A DNA stretch of 64,000 nucleotides, from positions 124,001 through 188,000 of the forward strand of contig JBMNFF010000009.1 in NCBI GenBank assembly GCA_050949165.1, read 5' to 3'. Shown piece by piece: positions 17,774 to 25,801 of this stretch. Positions within the stretch are counted from its first letter, which is position 1. Each line of letters begins with the position of its first letter. A program made the position numbers and the translations under genes. The notes beneath the pieces were generated by a model. The model was not told the DNA's origin, did not search any database, and was given only the letters and a program-made list of their open reading frames with translations. The stretch comes from DAIOXA01 sp050949165 (GTDB taxonomy: Bacteria > Bacillota > Proteinivoracia > UBA4975).

Positions 17774-19411
17774 ATGCAGGGAGGCAGCAAGTTTATCAAG
17801 GGCGCGCTGGTTCTGACAATAGCGGGCATCATCGTAAAGGTATTGGGGGCGGTGTACCGGATTCCCCTGTACGGAATTTTGGGAGATGTGGGGATGGGCT
17901 TATTTATGGCTGTATATCCTGTGTATTCCATGATGCTCTCCATTTCCACCGCCGGCGTTCCCGTTGCAGTCTCCAAGCTGGTGGCTGAACGCCTGGCCCA
18001 TGGCAATTACCGGGGCGCCCATCAGGTCTTCCGCGTCGCCCTGGGATTGATGGCCGCCTCGGGACTGATTGTGACGGGAATCCTGCTCTTGGGGGCAAGG
18101 CACTATACAGCCAACATTCTCAAGGCTCCCGGCGCCCTGTATCCCCTAATAGCCATAGCGCCTTCCATAACATTTTTTGCCCTGAAATCCGCCCTGCGCG
18201 GCTTTTTCCAGGGGCAACAGAGCATGGTCCCCACAGCTCTGTCTCAGGTGGTGGAACAGGTTGTGCGGGTGGCCACCATCTTCGTGTTCTCCGCCCTCTT
18301 GGTAAAATACAGTCTGGAGCTGGGTGCAGCCGGCGCGGCCTTCGGAACGGTGACCGGCGCCCTGGCGGCCTTGATTCTGCTGGTGGGCATCTACTATCGG
18401 CAGCGTCCAATCTTCCTGGGCCACCAGCTGGGCGGGCAGAATTCCCTTGTCCCGACCCGCAGGGTGGTCAGAGAGATCCTGAATTTGGCCCTGCCCATTA
18501 CCATTGGCAGTATCGTGGTGCCCCTGGTCAATATGGTGGATTCCACCCTTATCTTGCCTCGTTTGCAGGCCGGGGGATTTTCCGAGACTCAGGCCTTGGC
18601 CCTCTATGGGGACTTCTCCGGAGCGGCGATGCCTCTGGTCAATGTCCCCACCATCTTCACCCTGGCCCTGTCCACGTCTCTGGTGCCGGCAATCGCCAAC
18701 GCCTACGCCCATGGCAATAAGACCCAGATTGGCAGGCTCAGCAGCCTCTCGGTGCGCATCGGGATGGTGATTGGCTTGCCCGCGGCTCTGGGGCTCTTTC
18801 TCCTGGCGGAACCCATCAGCCTCCTCCTCTACCAAAATGCCGATGTCGCCCGTTCCCTTTCGGTGGCAGCCTTTGCGGTTATCTTTATCAGCCTCAATCA
18901 GACCACGGCCCCGGTTCTCCAGGGATTGGGAAAGACGTACTTGCCCGTTACCCACATGTTTACCGGTTTGGTCATCAAGGTGGGGGTCAATTACTTTCTG
19001 ACGGCGATTCCCTCCGTCAATATTCTGGGCGCCGCCGTGGGCACCATCATCGCCTTTGCCGTTGCGGGGGCCTTGAATTTCCGCTCCATCCTCCGCCTGG
19101 TGGGAGGAAGCATCTCATTTCTCAATACCTTTATCAAGCCGGCCCTGAATTCTCTCCTGATGGGGGTGGTGGTGTACATCCTCTATCCCCCCGTCTACAG
19201 CGGAGTGGTCACCCTGGTCAGTTCCTTTATTGACAACCAACGCATTATCATCGGCCTGGCCCTTGTGGTTGTGATTGGCCTTGCCCTTCTGGCCTATGGA
19301 GCTGCTTCCCTGTTGACTGGCGCTATTACCCGCAGCGAATTGGAATTGATGCCCGGTGTAGGCAGTAAGCTGGCCGAGGTCCTCGCCCGGTTGAAATTAA
19401 TAAGGAGTTAG
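17774..19411 (+). CDS. SpoVB/MurJ-like polysaccharide exporter (YabM family)
   Basis: A 545-residue integral membrane protein of the MOP superfamily with about 14 predicted transmembrane helices spread over the whole length. N-terminal GGSKFIKGALVLTIAGIIVK and AVYRIPLYGILGD are characteristic of the SpoVB/MurJ branch that flips lipid-linked peptidoglycan or polysaccharide precursors. Its position between spoVT and mazG matches B. subtilis yabM (murJ/ytgP relatives), suggesting a sporulation or cell-wall role. The substrate cannot be read from sequence. The stop lies 2 nt before mazG. Confidence 0.85.
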   Translation: MQGGSKFIKGALVLTIAGIIVKVLGAVYRIPLYGILGDVGMGLFMAVYPVYSMMLSISTAGVPVAVSKLVAERLAHGNYRGAHQVFRVALGLMAASGLIVTGILLLGARHYTANILKAPGALYPLIAIAPSITFFALKSALRGFFQGQQSMVPTALSQVVEQVVRVATIFVFSALLVKYSLELGAAGAAFGTVTGALAALILLVGIYYRQRPIFLGHQLGGQNSLVPTRRVVREILNLALPITIGSIVVPLVNMVDSTLILPRLQAGGFSETQALALYGDFSGAAMPLVNVPTIFTLALSTSLVPAIANAYAHGNKTQIGRLSSLSVRIGMVIGLPAALGLFLLAEPISLLLYQNADVARSLSVAAFAVIFISLNQTTAPVLQGLGKTYLPVTHMFTGLVIKVGVNYFLTAIPSVNILGAAVGTIIAFAVAGALNFRSILRLVGGSISFLNTFIKPALNSLLMGVVVYILYPPVYSGVVTLVSSFIDNQRIIIGLALVVVIGLALLAYGAASLLTGAITRSELELMPGVGSKLAEVLARLKLIRS

Positions 19412-19413
19412 GT

Positions 19414-20010
19414 ATGACTGATTTCAAGCCCTCGCGGGATATCCGCACTCTGTTGGAGATAATGAGACTTTTGCGCTCTCCCCAGGGTTGTCCCTGGGAC
19501 CGTGAACAGACCAGCACCAGTCTCATACCTCATACCCTGGAAGAGGCCTATGAAGTGGCGGACGCCATTGAGTCCGGTCAGGGGTATAAAATTTGTGAGG
19601 AATTGGGAGACTTGTTACTGCAAATAGTTTTTCTCTGCCAAATAGCAGAGGAGCAGGGACAGTTTGACTTTGGCGACGTGGTCCTGTCGATTACCGAGAA
19701 GCTGATCAGGCGGCACCCCCACATCTTTGCCGGCGCCCAGGCTGCGACAGCCGGGGAAGTCAGCGATATTTGGGCTGAGGTAAAGGCAAGAGAGCAGGGC
19801 GGGCGCACACGACAGAAGGTCCCCCCGTTGCCGGGTTTTCTTTTGTTGGAGAAGCTGGCAGGTCTGGACCCGGACGCTGTTCAGGACCCTCTCATGAGGC
19901 AATTGTTGACCCTGGCGGAGCAGGCCCGGGACCAGGGACGCAGTCTTGAAACAGAAATCCGCCGATTTTGTGCTAATTTTTGGGGTGAAGGGCAGGAATT
20001 TCGGCAGTGA
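19414..20010 (+). CDS. mazG: MazG-family nucleoside triphosphate pyrophosphohydrolase
   Basis: Hydrolyses NTPs/dNTPs to the monophosphate. The all-alpha NTP-PPase signature is clear: CPWDREQT near residue 28, EExxE as EEAYE (about 43-47), and ExxD in EELGDLLLQ (about 61-65). At 198 residues it has only the MazG part. The B. subtilis ortholog at the same locus (YabN) carries an extra N-terminal tetrapyrrole methylase domain that is absent here. It is probably cotranscribed with the gene before it (2-nt gap). Its 3' end contains the -35 of the HU promoter. Confidence 0.9.
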   Translation: MTDFKPSRDIRTLLEIMRLLRSPQGCPWDREQTSTSLIPHTLEEAYEVADAIESGQGYKICEELGDLLLQIVFLCQIAEEQGQFDFGDVVLSITEKLIRRHPHIFAGAQAATAGEVSDIWAEVKAREQGGRTRQKVPPLPGFLLLEKLAGLDPDAVQDPLMRQLLTLAEQARDQGRSLETEIRRFCANFWGEGQEFRQ

Positions 20011-20018
20011 TGGAGAAT
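19992..20018 (+). promoter_or_regulatory. Sigma-H promoter of the HU gene
   Basis: The -35 GCAGGAATT (19992-20000) and -10 GGAGAAT (20012-20018), separated by 11 nt, match sigma-H (RnAGGAWWW / RnnGAAT) at all defined positions. Outside the consensus they share further bases with the spoVG promoter at 8474 (a C after the -35 and ATTA after the -10). The -35 lies inside mazG. Confidence 0.8.
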
Positions 20019-20061
20019 ATTAACATAGCGATATTCCAAATTATTATCTGGAGGGAATGGA

Positions 20062-20334
20062 ATGAATAAAACGGACCTAATTCAATTAGTTGCCGAAAAA
20101 ACCGCACTGAGCAAAAAGGATAGTGAAAAAGCTGTCAATGCTGTTCTGGATGGTATCATGGAAACTGTTGCCGGCGGCGAGAAAGTCCAGATCATCGGTT
20201 TCGGCACCTTTGAGAAGCGTGACCGGGCAGAGAAGATGGGGAGGAATCCCAGCACTGGTGAACAAATCCGCATCCCGGCTACCAGTGTCCCCGCCTTCAA
20301 GGCCGGCAAGGCCTTTAAAGAGCGCATGAAGTAG
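20062..20334 (+). CDS. hup: DNA-binding protein HU
   Basis: Histone-like nucleoid protein that bends DNA as a dimer. It has 90 residues with the canonical N-terminal helices (MNKTDLIQLVAEKTALSKKD), the GFGTFEKRDRAEKMGRNPST arm region and a basic arm tip. TCTGGAGGGAATG holds the ribosome site. B. subtilis has yabO, an S4-domain protein, at this position; here the HU gene stands in, with its own sigma-H promoter and terminator. Confidence 0.96.
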   Translation: MNKTDLIQLVAEKTALSKKDSEKAVNAVLDGIMETVAGGEKVQIIGFGTFEKRDRAEKMGRNPSTGEQIRIPATSVPAFKAGKAFKERMK

Positions 20335-20341
20335 TATCCCC

Positions 20342-20376
20342 GACCAGGTCCGAAAAGGATCTGGTCTTTTAATTTT
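20342..20376 (+). terminator. Terminator of the HU gene
   Basis: A 10-bp stem (20342-20351 with 20357-20366, one G-U) and loop GAAAA are followed by TTTTAATTTT. Confidence 0.85.
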
Positions 20377-20429
20377 GGTATAAATAGAATCCACTCTCCT
20401 AATCCTATAGGGGAAAGGATGGGTGGACT

Positions 20430-21407
20430 ATGAAGCGCAAATTATTGGCACTTGCAATCCTGCTGACAATACTGACTGGCCTGGGGGGGTGCAGGATGTT
20501 TCGCCGCCCCGAACCCAGACAGCCAGCCCGGGAAGAACCCGTCAAGATTCCCGAAGCGATCTTTCAGGGAGAAAATCAGGAGCCCCAATTGCGGGTCTAT
20601 CTGGCAGAAACGGGCGCCGTCGTCACCATGGATTTTGAAGAGTACGTCGCCGGGGTGGTGGCGGCGGAGATGGATCCCGATTGGCCGGAAGAAGCGTTGG
20701 CAGCTCAGGCCATCAAAGCCAGGACCTTCACCCTGCAAAAAATTGCCGAACAGGGGACTCTGCCCAATCGGGATGCCCATGCGTCCACCGATATCGAAGA
20801 ATTCCAGGCCTATGATGCCAGCCGCATCAACGACAATGTCCGGAGCGCTGTGGACAAAACCCGGGGTATGGTGGCCACCTATCAAGGTGAATTCGTGCGC
20901 AGCTGGTTTCACGCCTATTGCGGCGGAATTACGGCAACTCCCGAGGCGGGGCTGAACTTTCAGGAGCAGTCCCCCCCTTACCTGAAACCCGTAAAAAACC
21001 CTTGCCGGGAGTATATCGACGAGGATCAGGAATTCTGGTCTAAAACCTTCAGCAAGGCCCAGGTCCGCGCAGCGGTTCAGAGCATTGCCAAGGAGGATCC
21101 GGGGGACTTCGGCAGCATCGAAATTGTCTCGGATGAAAACGGCCGGGCGGTCACCTTCAATATCGGCGGAGTTGAGGTCCCGGCTCCGGAATTGAGACTG
21201 GCTTTGGGCAGCACAGAGATGCGCTCTACCTGGGTGGACCCCCCGAAAGTCAGCGGCGGTCAGGTAACCTTCACCGGCAGGGGCTATGGCCACGGCGTCG
21301 GAATGTGTCAATGGGGGGCCAAAGGTTGGGCTGAAGAGGGACGGTCGGCGCAAGAAATAGTAAAATCATTTTTCCCGGGGGTTGGCATCCAGAAGATTTG
21401 GGATTGA
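20430..21407 (+). CDS. spoIID: SpoIID/LytB-domain peptidoglycan lytic protein (stage II sporulation protein D)
   Basis: Lytic transglycosylase acting in septal peptidoglycan thinning during engulfment. It begins with a signal sequence ending in lipobox LGGC (Cys22), so it is probably a lipoprotein. The SpoIID domain covers about residues 55-320: FEEYVAGVVAAEMDPDW with the catalytic Glu in AEM, EALAAQAIKARTFTL, WFHAYCGGITATPEAG, and the C-terminal GRGYGHGVGMCQWGAKGWAEEG. Length is 325 residues. Its place between HU and yabP, beside other sporulation genes, supports a true sporulation role rather than the LytB paralog. Confidence 0.88.
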   Translation: MKRKLLALAILLTILTGLGGCRMFRRPEPRQPAREEPVKIPEAIFQGENQEPQLRVYLAETGAVVTMDFEEYVAGVVAAEMDPDWPEEALAAQAIKARTFTLQKIAEQGTLPNRDAHASTDIEEFQAYDASRINDNVRSAVDKTRGMVATYQGEFVRSWFHAYCGGITATPEAGLNFQEQSPPYLKPVKNPCREYIDEDQEFWSKTFSKAQVRAAVQSIAKEDPGDFGSIEIVSDENGRAVTFNIGGVEVPAPELRLALGSTEMRSTWVDPPKVSGGQVTFTGRGYGHGVGMCQWGAKGWAEEGRSAQEIVKSFFPGVGIQKIWD

Positions 21408-21433
21408 CCAGGGCTTCCTTGCCCTGGTTTTTT
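21408..21433 (+). terminator. Terminator of spoIID
   Basis: CCAGGGC and GCCCTGG form a 7-bp stem around a 6-nt loop, followed by TTTTTTA, directly after the stop codon. Confidence 0.85.
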
Positions 21434-21434
21434 A

Positions 21435-21462
21435 GTCTATTCCTGCCGCCGGAGCATATACT
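21435..21462 (+). promoter_or_regulatory. Possible sigma-E promoter of yabP-yabQ
   Basis: GTCTATT (21435-21441), 13 nt and CATATACT (21455-21462) resemble the mother-cell sigma-E consensus (GKCATATT / CATACAnT) with one mismatch in the -10. In B. subtilis yabP-yabQ are sigma-E-dependent. Confidence 0.55.
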
Positions 21463-21481
21463 CCATTAGGAGGTGAAGGCA

Positions 21482-21763
21482 ATGGCGGAAACCAAGGCAG
21501 CGGACCATAAGCTGGTCCTGGTAAATCAGGAGAAGATGGATGTGACGGGCATATCCCGGGTGGAAAGTTTTAATCCCGAAGAAATCTTACTGGAAACTGC
21601 CCGGGGCTTGCTAAGCATCAAGGGCGAGGACCTGGACATGCGCAACCTCAACTTAGAACAAGGTGTTGTAGAAATAGTCGGGTTGGTAACCGACATCATC
21701 TACACCGGCGAGAAAGCGGGAAGCTCGGGACGCAAGGGGCTTTTTGAAAAGATCTTCAGATAA
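21482..21763 (+). CDS. yabP: Sporulation protein YabP
   Basis: Small protein (93 residues) of the YabP/YqfC family, needed for sporulation in B. subtilis, probably in spore coat or cortex assembly in the mother cell. The start is the ATG at 21482 after AGGAGGTG. The family pattern of short beta strands is visible in HKLVLVNQEKMDVTGISRVESFNPEEI, read here as two adjoining segments (HKLVLVNQEKM, then DVTGISRVESFNPEEI), followed by ETARGLLSIKGEDLDM and NLEQGVVEIVG. yabQ follows within 14 nt. Confidence 0.92.
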   Translation: MAETKAADHKLVLVNQEKMDVTGISRVESFNPEEILLETARGLLSIKGEDLDMRNLNLEQGVVEIVGLVTDIIYTGEKAGSSGRKGLFEKIFR

Positions 21764-21777
21764 CGGAGGCGAGTTTG

Positions 21778-22245
21778 GTGACCCTCGGTGCCCAGGTCCT
21801 GATTTTCGGGATCCTCTTGTGTACAGGATTTTTGCTGGGGCTTTGGCTGGACCTCTTTCGCTTCATCAACCGCCGGGGCAAGACGCCGTTTTATCCGCTT
21901 TTGGATCTGTTGTTCTGGGCGGTTATCATCTGCATTGTCTTCCTTGTCCTGATCAATACCAATTATTTGGAGCTCCGGCTGTATCTGTTTATCGGTTTGG
22001 GCCTCGGCTTGCTCATATACTTAAAAACCCTCAGTCGCCATATTTTACATTTGTATACCTGGGGTTTCGAATTCATAATAAAAATGATACAATGGCTGGG
22101 GCGAATTCTCCGTCCCCTGACGATACCGGCCCGGCTTGCCTCTGGCTTGCTGGATTTGGGCGTAGAAGCGGTCCTCAGTCTGGTTGCCAGGCTATTTTTG
22201 GCAGTTTTTCCGGGCCTCAGGCAGGATAATCCCCCTTTGGCGTAG
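21778..22245 (+). CDS. yabQ: Spore cortex biosynthesis protein YabQ
   Basis: Membrane protein required for spore cortex formation. The GTG at 21778 is chosen because GGAGG (21765-21769) is 8 nt upstream; a TTG at 21775 is the alternative. In 155 residues there are about three predicted transmembrane helices in the first 80 positions, with the family motif LGLWLDLFRF between the first two. A further hydrophobic/amphipathic region follows. It is the second gene of the yabP-yabQ pair. Confidence 0.88.
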   Translation: MTLGAQVLIFGILLCTGFLLGLWLDLFRFINRRGKTPFYPLLDLLFWAVIICIVFLVLINTNYLELRLYLFIGLGLGLLIYLKTLSRHILHLYTWGFEFIIKMIQWLGRILRPLTIPARLASGLLDLGVEAVLSLVARLFLAVFPGLRQDNPPLA

Positions 22246-22269
22246 AAACTACACCTGGGGGGTGACGCC

Positions 22270-22584
22270 ATGTCTGCCAAGGTCAAACGAGTGGACTTTT
22301 CCCGGCAAAGCAAATGGCTTCGATTGCTCTTCATTGCCTTTATGCTCTACTTCGCCGTGATACTCATCAACCAGCAATTTACCCTTAAGGATCTCCGGGA
22401 GCGTAGCCGGGATATTCAGGCAGAAATTGCCCAACTGGAATCAGCCAACCAAGAGCTGAAAACCAAAATTGACCTCCTGCAGAACAACCCCGATTATTTA
22501 GAAGGCATTGCTCGTCGGGAATTGGGTCTTGTCAGAGAGGGGGAAACCGTTTATATATTGCCGCAATGGGATTATGATAATTAA
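22270..22584 (+). CDS. divIC: Septum formation initiator DivIC/FtsB
   Basis: Bitopic division protein that forms a complex with FtsL and DivIB/FtsQ. The 104 residues comprise a short basic cytoplasmic N-terminus, one transmembrane helix (about 16-35), a coiled coil (about 36-75: DLRERSRDIQAEIAQLES) and the C-terminal block YLEGIARRELGLVREGE that defines the FtsB/DivIC family. GGGGGGTGA precedes the ATG. Its place after yabQ and before the S1-domain gene equals that of B. subtilis divIC. Confidence 0.92.
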   Translation: MSAKVKRVDFSRQSKWLRLLFIAFMLYFAVILINQQFTLKDLRERSRDIQAEIAQLESANQELKTKIDLLQNNPDYLEGIARRELGLVREGETVYILPQWDYDN

Positions 22585-22622
22585 ACAGTATTCAAACAAT
22601 ACAGGGGAGGAATATCTTTAGA

Positions 22623-22988
22623 ATGTCTCTGGAGGTCGGGCAGGTATTAACTGGCGAGGTAACCGGAATAACGAATTTTGGGGCCTTTGTATTGCTTCCC
22701 AACAAGGCTACCGGTCTTGTTCACATTTCCGAAGTGGCGGATAGTTACGTTCGGGACATCAAGGACTACCTGCAATTACACCAGGAAGTCAAAGTTAAGG
22801 TAATCTCTGTTCAAGACGGGAAGGTCGGTCTGTCCATCCGCCGGGCCAATGAAACTCAACGGGACCAACAAAGGGCCTTTGAAGAGAGGTTATCAAGATT
22901 TATTAAAGAAAGCGAAGAGCGGCAGTCAGATTTGCGTCGTAAAACCGAGAATAAGCGCGGAGGACGCGGCGGCCGGCGCTCTTGGTAG
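22623..22988 (+). CDS. S1-domain RNA-binding protein (YabR-like)
   Basis: A single S1 RNA-binding domain (residues about 3-75: LEVGQVLTGEVTGITNFGAF, TGLVHISEVAD, VKVKVISVQDGKVGLSIR) followed by a charged tail that is strongly basic at the end (RRKTENKRGGRGGRRSW). The 121 residues and the position after divIC match B. subtilis yabR, whose precise role is unsettled. GGAGGAAT lies upstream of the ATG. The Arg/Gly tail probably adds nonspecific RNA binding. Confidence 0.88.
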   Translation: MSLEVGQVLTGEVTGITNFGAFVLLPNKATGLVHISEVADSYVRDIKDYLQLHQEVKVKVISVQDGKVGLSIRRANETQRDQQRAFEERLSRFIKESEERQSDLRRKTENKRGGRGGRRSW

Positions 22989-23015
22989 TAACAGTACTTG
23001 GCAGTCCAACAAAAC

Positions 23016-23044
23016 TTGACACGTCTCTTGCTATAGTGTAGAAT
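23016..23044 (+). promoter_or_regulatory. Sigma-A promoter of the tRNA pair
   Basis: TTGACA (23016-23021), a 17-nt spacer ending in TGn and TAGAAT (23039-23044) lie 12 nt before the initiator tRNA. Confidence 0.85.
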
Positions 23045-23056
23045 TGTTGTTGGTGA

Positions 23057-23132
<76 letters not shown>

Positions 23133-23135
23133 TAT

Positions 23136-23211
23136 GGGCGAATAGCTCAGCTGGGAGAGCACCTGCCTTACAAGCAGGGGGTCACAGGTTCGAGCCCTGT
23201 TTCGCCCACCA
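23136..23211 (+). tRNA. tRNA-Val (TAC)
   Basis: A full cloverleaf with encoded CCA, acceptor stem GGGCGAA/TTCGCCC and anticodon loop CTTACAA. It follows the initiator tRNA by 3 nt in the same transcript. Confidence 0.95.
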
Positions 23212-23220
23212 TAAAAGATA

Positions 23221-23243
23221 AGCCCTTAAGGGCTGTTTTTTTT
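23221..23243 (+). terminator. Terminator of the tRNA pair
   Basis: AGCCC-TTAA-GGGCT hairpin followed by G and eight T. Confidence 0.8.
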
Positions 23244-23251
23244 GCCTTAAC

Positions 23252-23327
23252 TGTCGAAGGACCGCGAAAAACCTTGTGCCTTGCCTTCACAATCCAACAA
23301 ATTTTACCCCTTGCCCATGGGTATAAT
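23252..23327 (+). promoter_or_regulatory. spoIIE promoter region with tandem Spo0A boxes
   Basis: TGTCGAA at 23252-23258 is a perfect 0A box (TGnCGAA). A weaker half, CCGCGAA, follows at 23262-23268, a 10-bp repeat as expected for a Spo0A dimer. A TATAAT at 23322-23327 lies 28 nt before the spoIIE start; no good -35 is seen 17 nt before it, as is normal for Spo0A-activated promoters. Confidence 0.6.
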
Positions 23328-23355
23328 GACCTTACCACATTGGGGAGGGATTCAG

Positions 23356-25683
23356 GTGATAAATAAAGAGATTGCTCCGGCTTTGAGAAACAGGGCGGTG
23401 AACTCGCTCTGGGATAAGCTCTTTCGCCGGCAATTGCTCGTCACCACAGCCCTGGCTGCAATGCTGGCAGGGGTGGTCATCGGCGAGGGGCTCAGGCCCT
23501 TTGCCATTCCCTTTTATGTAGCCATCGCCCCCACTAATCCAGTTTTGGCGGCGGCGGGCTTGGTTTTGGGGCATCTGGCCACGGCAGGTAAGGAGGTATT
23601 TTGGCTGATCTTGCCCCTGGCGCCCATTTACCTGATCAGAATCCGGGCGCCAACACAGAACTGGCCTGCCTTGATCTTGCTGGCTCTGGCGGGGCAGGTC
23701 ATGTTCAGACTGCCAACTCTGGTGTCCCAACCCATGCTTGGGTACGACTGGCTGCTGCTGTTCATGGAGTTTAGCCTTGCCGCCACGGGCTCCCTCATTT
23801 TCAACCAGGCCGGGTGCGCCCTCAGACACGGGCCCAGAGGGTCAGAAGAGGGATTGGAGCAATCCCTGTCCTTGGTCGTAACCGGCGCCCTGGCCTTGAC
23901 CAGCCTGGCGGGAGCAAGTATCGGCCCCTTCAATATCCTGGCAGTGGCCGCCTCGTGGTTGGTGTTGACTGCAGCTTTAGCAGGGGGGAGCGGAGTCGGA
24001 GCCTGCGCGGGTCTTGTGGCAGGAATCCTGGCCGGTCTTGGCCATGTGCATCCCTCTCTGCTGGTTGCCACCCTTGCCATGGCGGGGCTTTTGGCGGGAT
24101 TGTTCGGCGCCTGGGGCAAGGTCGGCGCCTTTGCCGGATTTTCCCTGGGCATAATCGCCATGCTGATTTACGGCGGTTCCCCCACCATCGGCATCGGCTT
24201 TGCCGATCTATGTCTGGCAGGGTTGAGCTTTCTGGTGACGCCAAAGGCGGTACGGGAAAAGGCGCGCCGCCTCTTGGCCTGCCCATCGGGGGAATGGGCC
24301 TGGGAGTACCAGCAGCGGCTGCGCCGGAGCACGGTGTTGAAATTGCAAAAAATCGCCATGGTCTTTTCCCGGCTCTCCAATTCTTTTGATTCCTGCGGAG
24401 TCAAGGATATGGCGGGAGCCCATCTGGAGATGTCCAGGATGTTTGACCAGCTGGCGGGGACGGTATGCACCGGCTGTATTCACTATAAGCGCTGCTGGGA
24501 AAAAGAGTTATACAGCACCTACAGCCAGTTGATGAGTTATTTGACTCGGGGGGGCGGCTCCGGCGAGTTTAATGGACTTCTGGCTCGGCGCTGTCACAAC
24601 CTCGAAGAGCTTTTGGCCCAGGCGGAGAATTATTATCGGCAATTTGCCACGGAAAGGCATTGGGCCAGTAAAATTCACGAATGCAAAGATGTTGTCTCGG
24701 AGCAGCTGCGGGGAGTCGCAGATGTAATAGGGCAGCTGGCCAGACAAATCCGGTTGGATATTAATTGCAGGCAGGATCTTGAAGAAGAGCTTGCCGAGAG
24801 ATTGCGAAATTGGGGGGTAGAGGTCTACGACCTCTCGGTTCAAGGAACGGAGCGGAATTTGCCCCAGGTGCGCCTGCGGGCAAAGGTTCCTGCCGGCGAG
24901 AACCCCCTGGGAGTCCTTCAGGCCCTGGTCGCCGAGGTGGTAGGAGGGCCGATGCAACTTGTCGAGAACGTCCCGGTGGGGGATGCCAACTCCCTGATAT
25001 TTGCCATCCCCATTAAATACAAGTTGGAACTGGGGGTTGCGCAAACGGCCAAGGGCGAGGTCAGCGGCGACTGTTTCAGCCATCTCCAGACGACAGCCGG
25101 CCATCATGTGTACATGCTCAGCGATGGCATGGGTAAGGGAATGGGCGCCCGGGCCGAGAGCAATCAGGCACTCCACCTGGCCCGGGACATGCTGGAAGCC
25201 GGCTTCAGTGCCGAGACAGTCATCAAGGCACTGAACTCCCTTCTCGTCCTCAGGGGCAGCGAAAAGTTCGCCACCTTGGACATGGCGGTAATCGACAATA
25301 CCCTGGGTACCCTGAGGGTATTTAAGACCGGCGCTGCGCCCAGCTTCGTCAAACTCGGTCCTAAAGTAGAACTTATTGCCGGGGCGGGGCTGCCTATTGG
25401 CATCGTCCCCGGCATCGAGCCCAGGCAGGTGGTCAGGTCTCTTTGTTCGGGGCAATACCTGGTTATGGTTTCCGATGGCGTCATCGATGGTCAGGGCAGA
25501 GATGAAGATTGGCTGATTGGCCAACTGCAGACCATGGGCAATCTTGCCCCCTCCACCATGGCCAGGCAGCTTCTAAACAGGGCGGCCCGGCTGGGCAACC
25601 AGCTGGAGGACGATGCCACGGTCATGGTGGTGCGGATCAGGGAAGCGAAAAATGAAGCATACTGGGAACGCCGGGCAGTCTAG
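23356..25683 (+). CDS. spoIIE: Stage II sporulation protein E (PP2C-type serine phosphatase)
   Basis: Forespore-specific membrane phosphatase that dephosphorylates SpoIIAA-P to release sigma-F, and also aids polar septation. GTG 23356 after GGGGAGGGA is chosen over the open frame from 23281, giving 775 residues. About ten transmembrane helices occupy residues 25-300, then a linker region, then a PP2C/SpoIIE domain from about 550 (GEVSGDCFSHL, YMLSDGMGKGMGARAES, LVMVSDGVIDG) with the metal-binding aspartates. It stands alone between the tRNAs and tilS, as in B. subtilis, with Spo0A boxes upstream. Confidence 0.95.
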   Translation: MINKEIAPALRNRAVNSLWDKLFRRQLLVTTALAAMLAGVVIGEGLRPFAIPFYVAIAPTNPVLAAAGLVLGHLATAGKEVFWLILPLAPIYLIRIRAPTQNWPALILLALAGQVMFRLPTLVSQPMLGYDWLLLFMEFSLAATGSLIFNQAGCALRHGPRGSEEGLEQSLSLVVTGALALTSLAGASIGPFNILAVAASWLVLTAALAGGSGVGACAGLVAGILAGLGHVHPSLLVATLAMAGLLAGLFGAWGKVGAFAGFSLGIIAMLIYGGSPTIGIGFADLCLAGLSFLVTPKAVREKARRLLACPSGEWAWEYQQRLRRSTVLKLQKIAMVFSRLSNSFDSCGVKDMAGAHLEMSRMFDQLAGTVCTGCIHYKRCWEKELYSTYSQLMSYLTRGGGSGEFNGLLARRCHNLEELLAQAENYYRQFATERHWASKIHECKDVVSEQLRGVADVIGQLARQIRLDINCRQDLEEELAERLRNWGVEVYDLSVQGTERNLPQVRLRAKVPAGENPLGVLQALVAEVVGGPMQLVENVPVGDANSLIFAIPIKYKLELGVAQTAKGEVSGDCFSHLQTTAGHHVYMLSDGMGKGMGARAESNQALHLARDMLEAGFSAETVIKALNSLLVLRGSEKFATLDMAVIDNTLGTLRVFKTGAAPSFVKLGPKVELIAGAGLPIGIVPGIEPRQVVRSLCSGQYLVMVSDGVIDGQGRDEDWLIGQLQTMGNLAPSTMARQLLNRAARLGNQLEDDATVMVVRIREAKNEAYWERRAV

Positions 25684-25693
25684 ATCCGGGAAA

Positions 25694-25724
25694 GCCCCGT
25701 CAGGCAGGACGGGGCGTATTTTTT
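25694..25724 (+). terminator. Terminator of spoIIE
   Basis: GCCCCGTC and GACGGGGC form a perfect 8-bp stem around a 6-nt loop, followed by GTATTTTTTC. Confidence 0.9.
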
Positions 25725-25801
25725 CAGAGCGAAGAAGGATATTAAGGGTATTTGGAGAAAGAATTTAGTTATAACTATTTTTTTTCCGGGTGGTAATAAA
25801 T

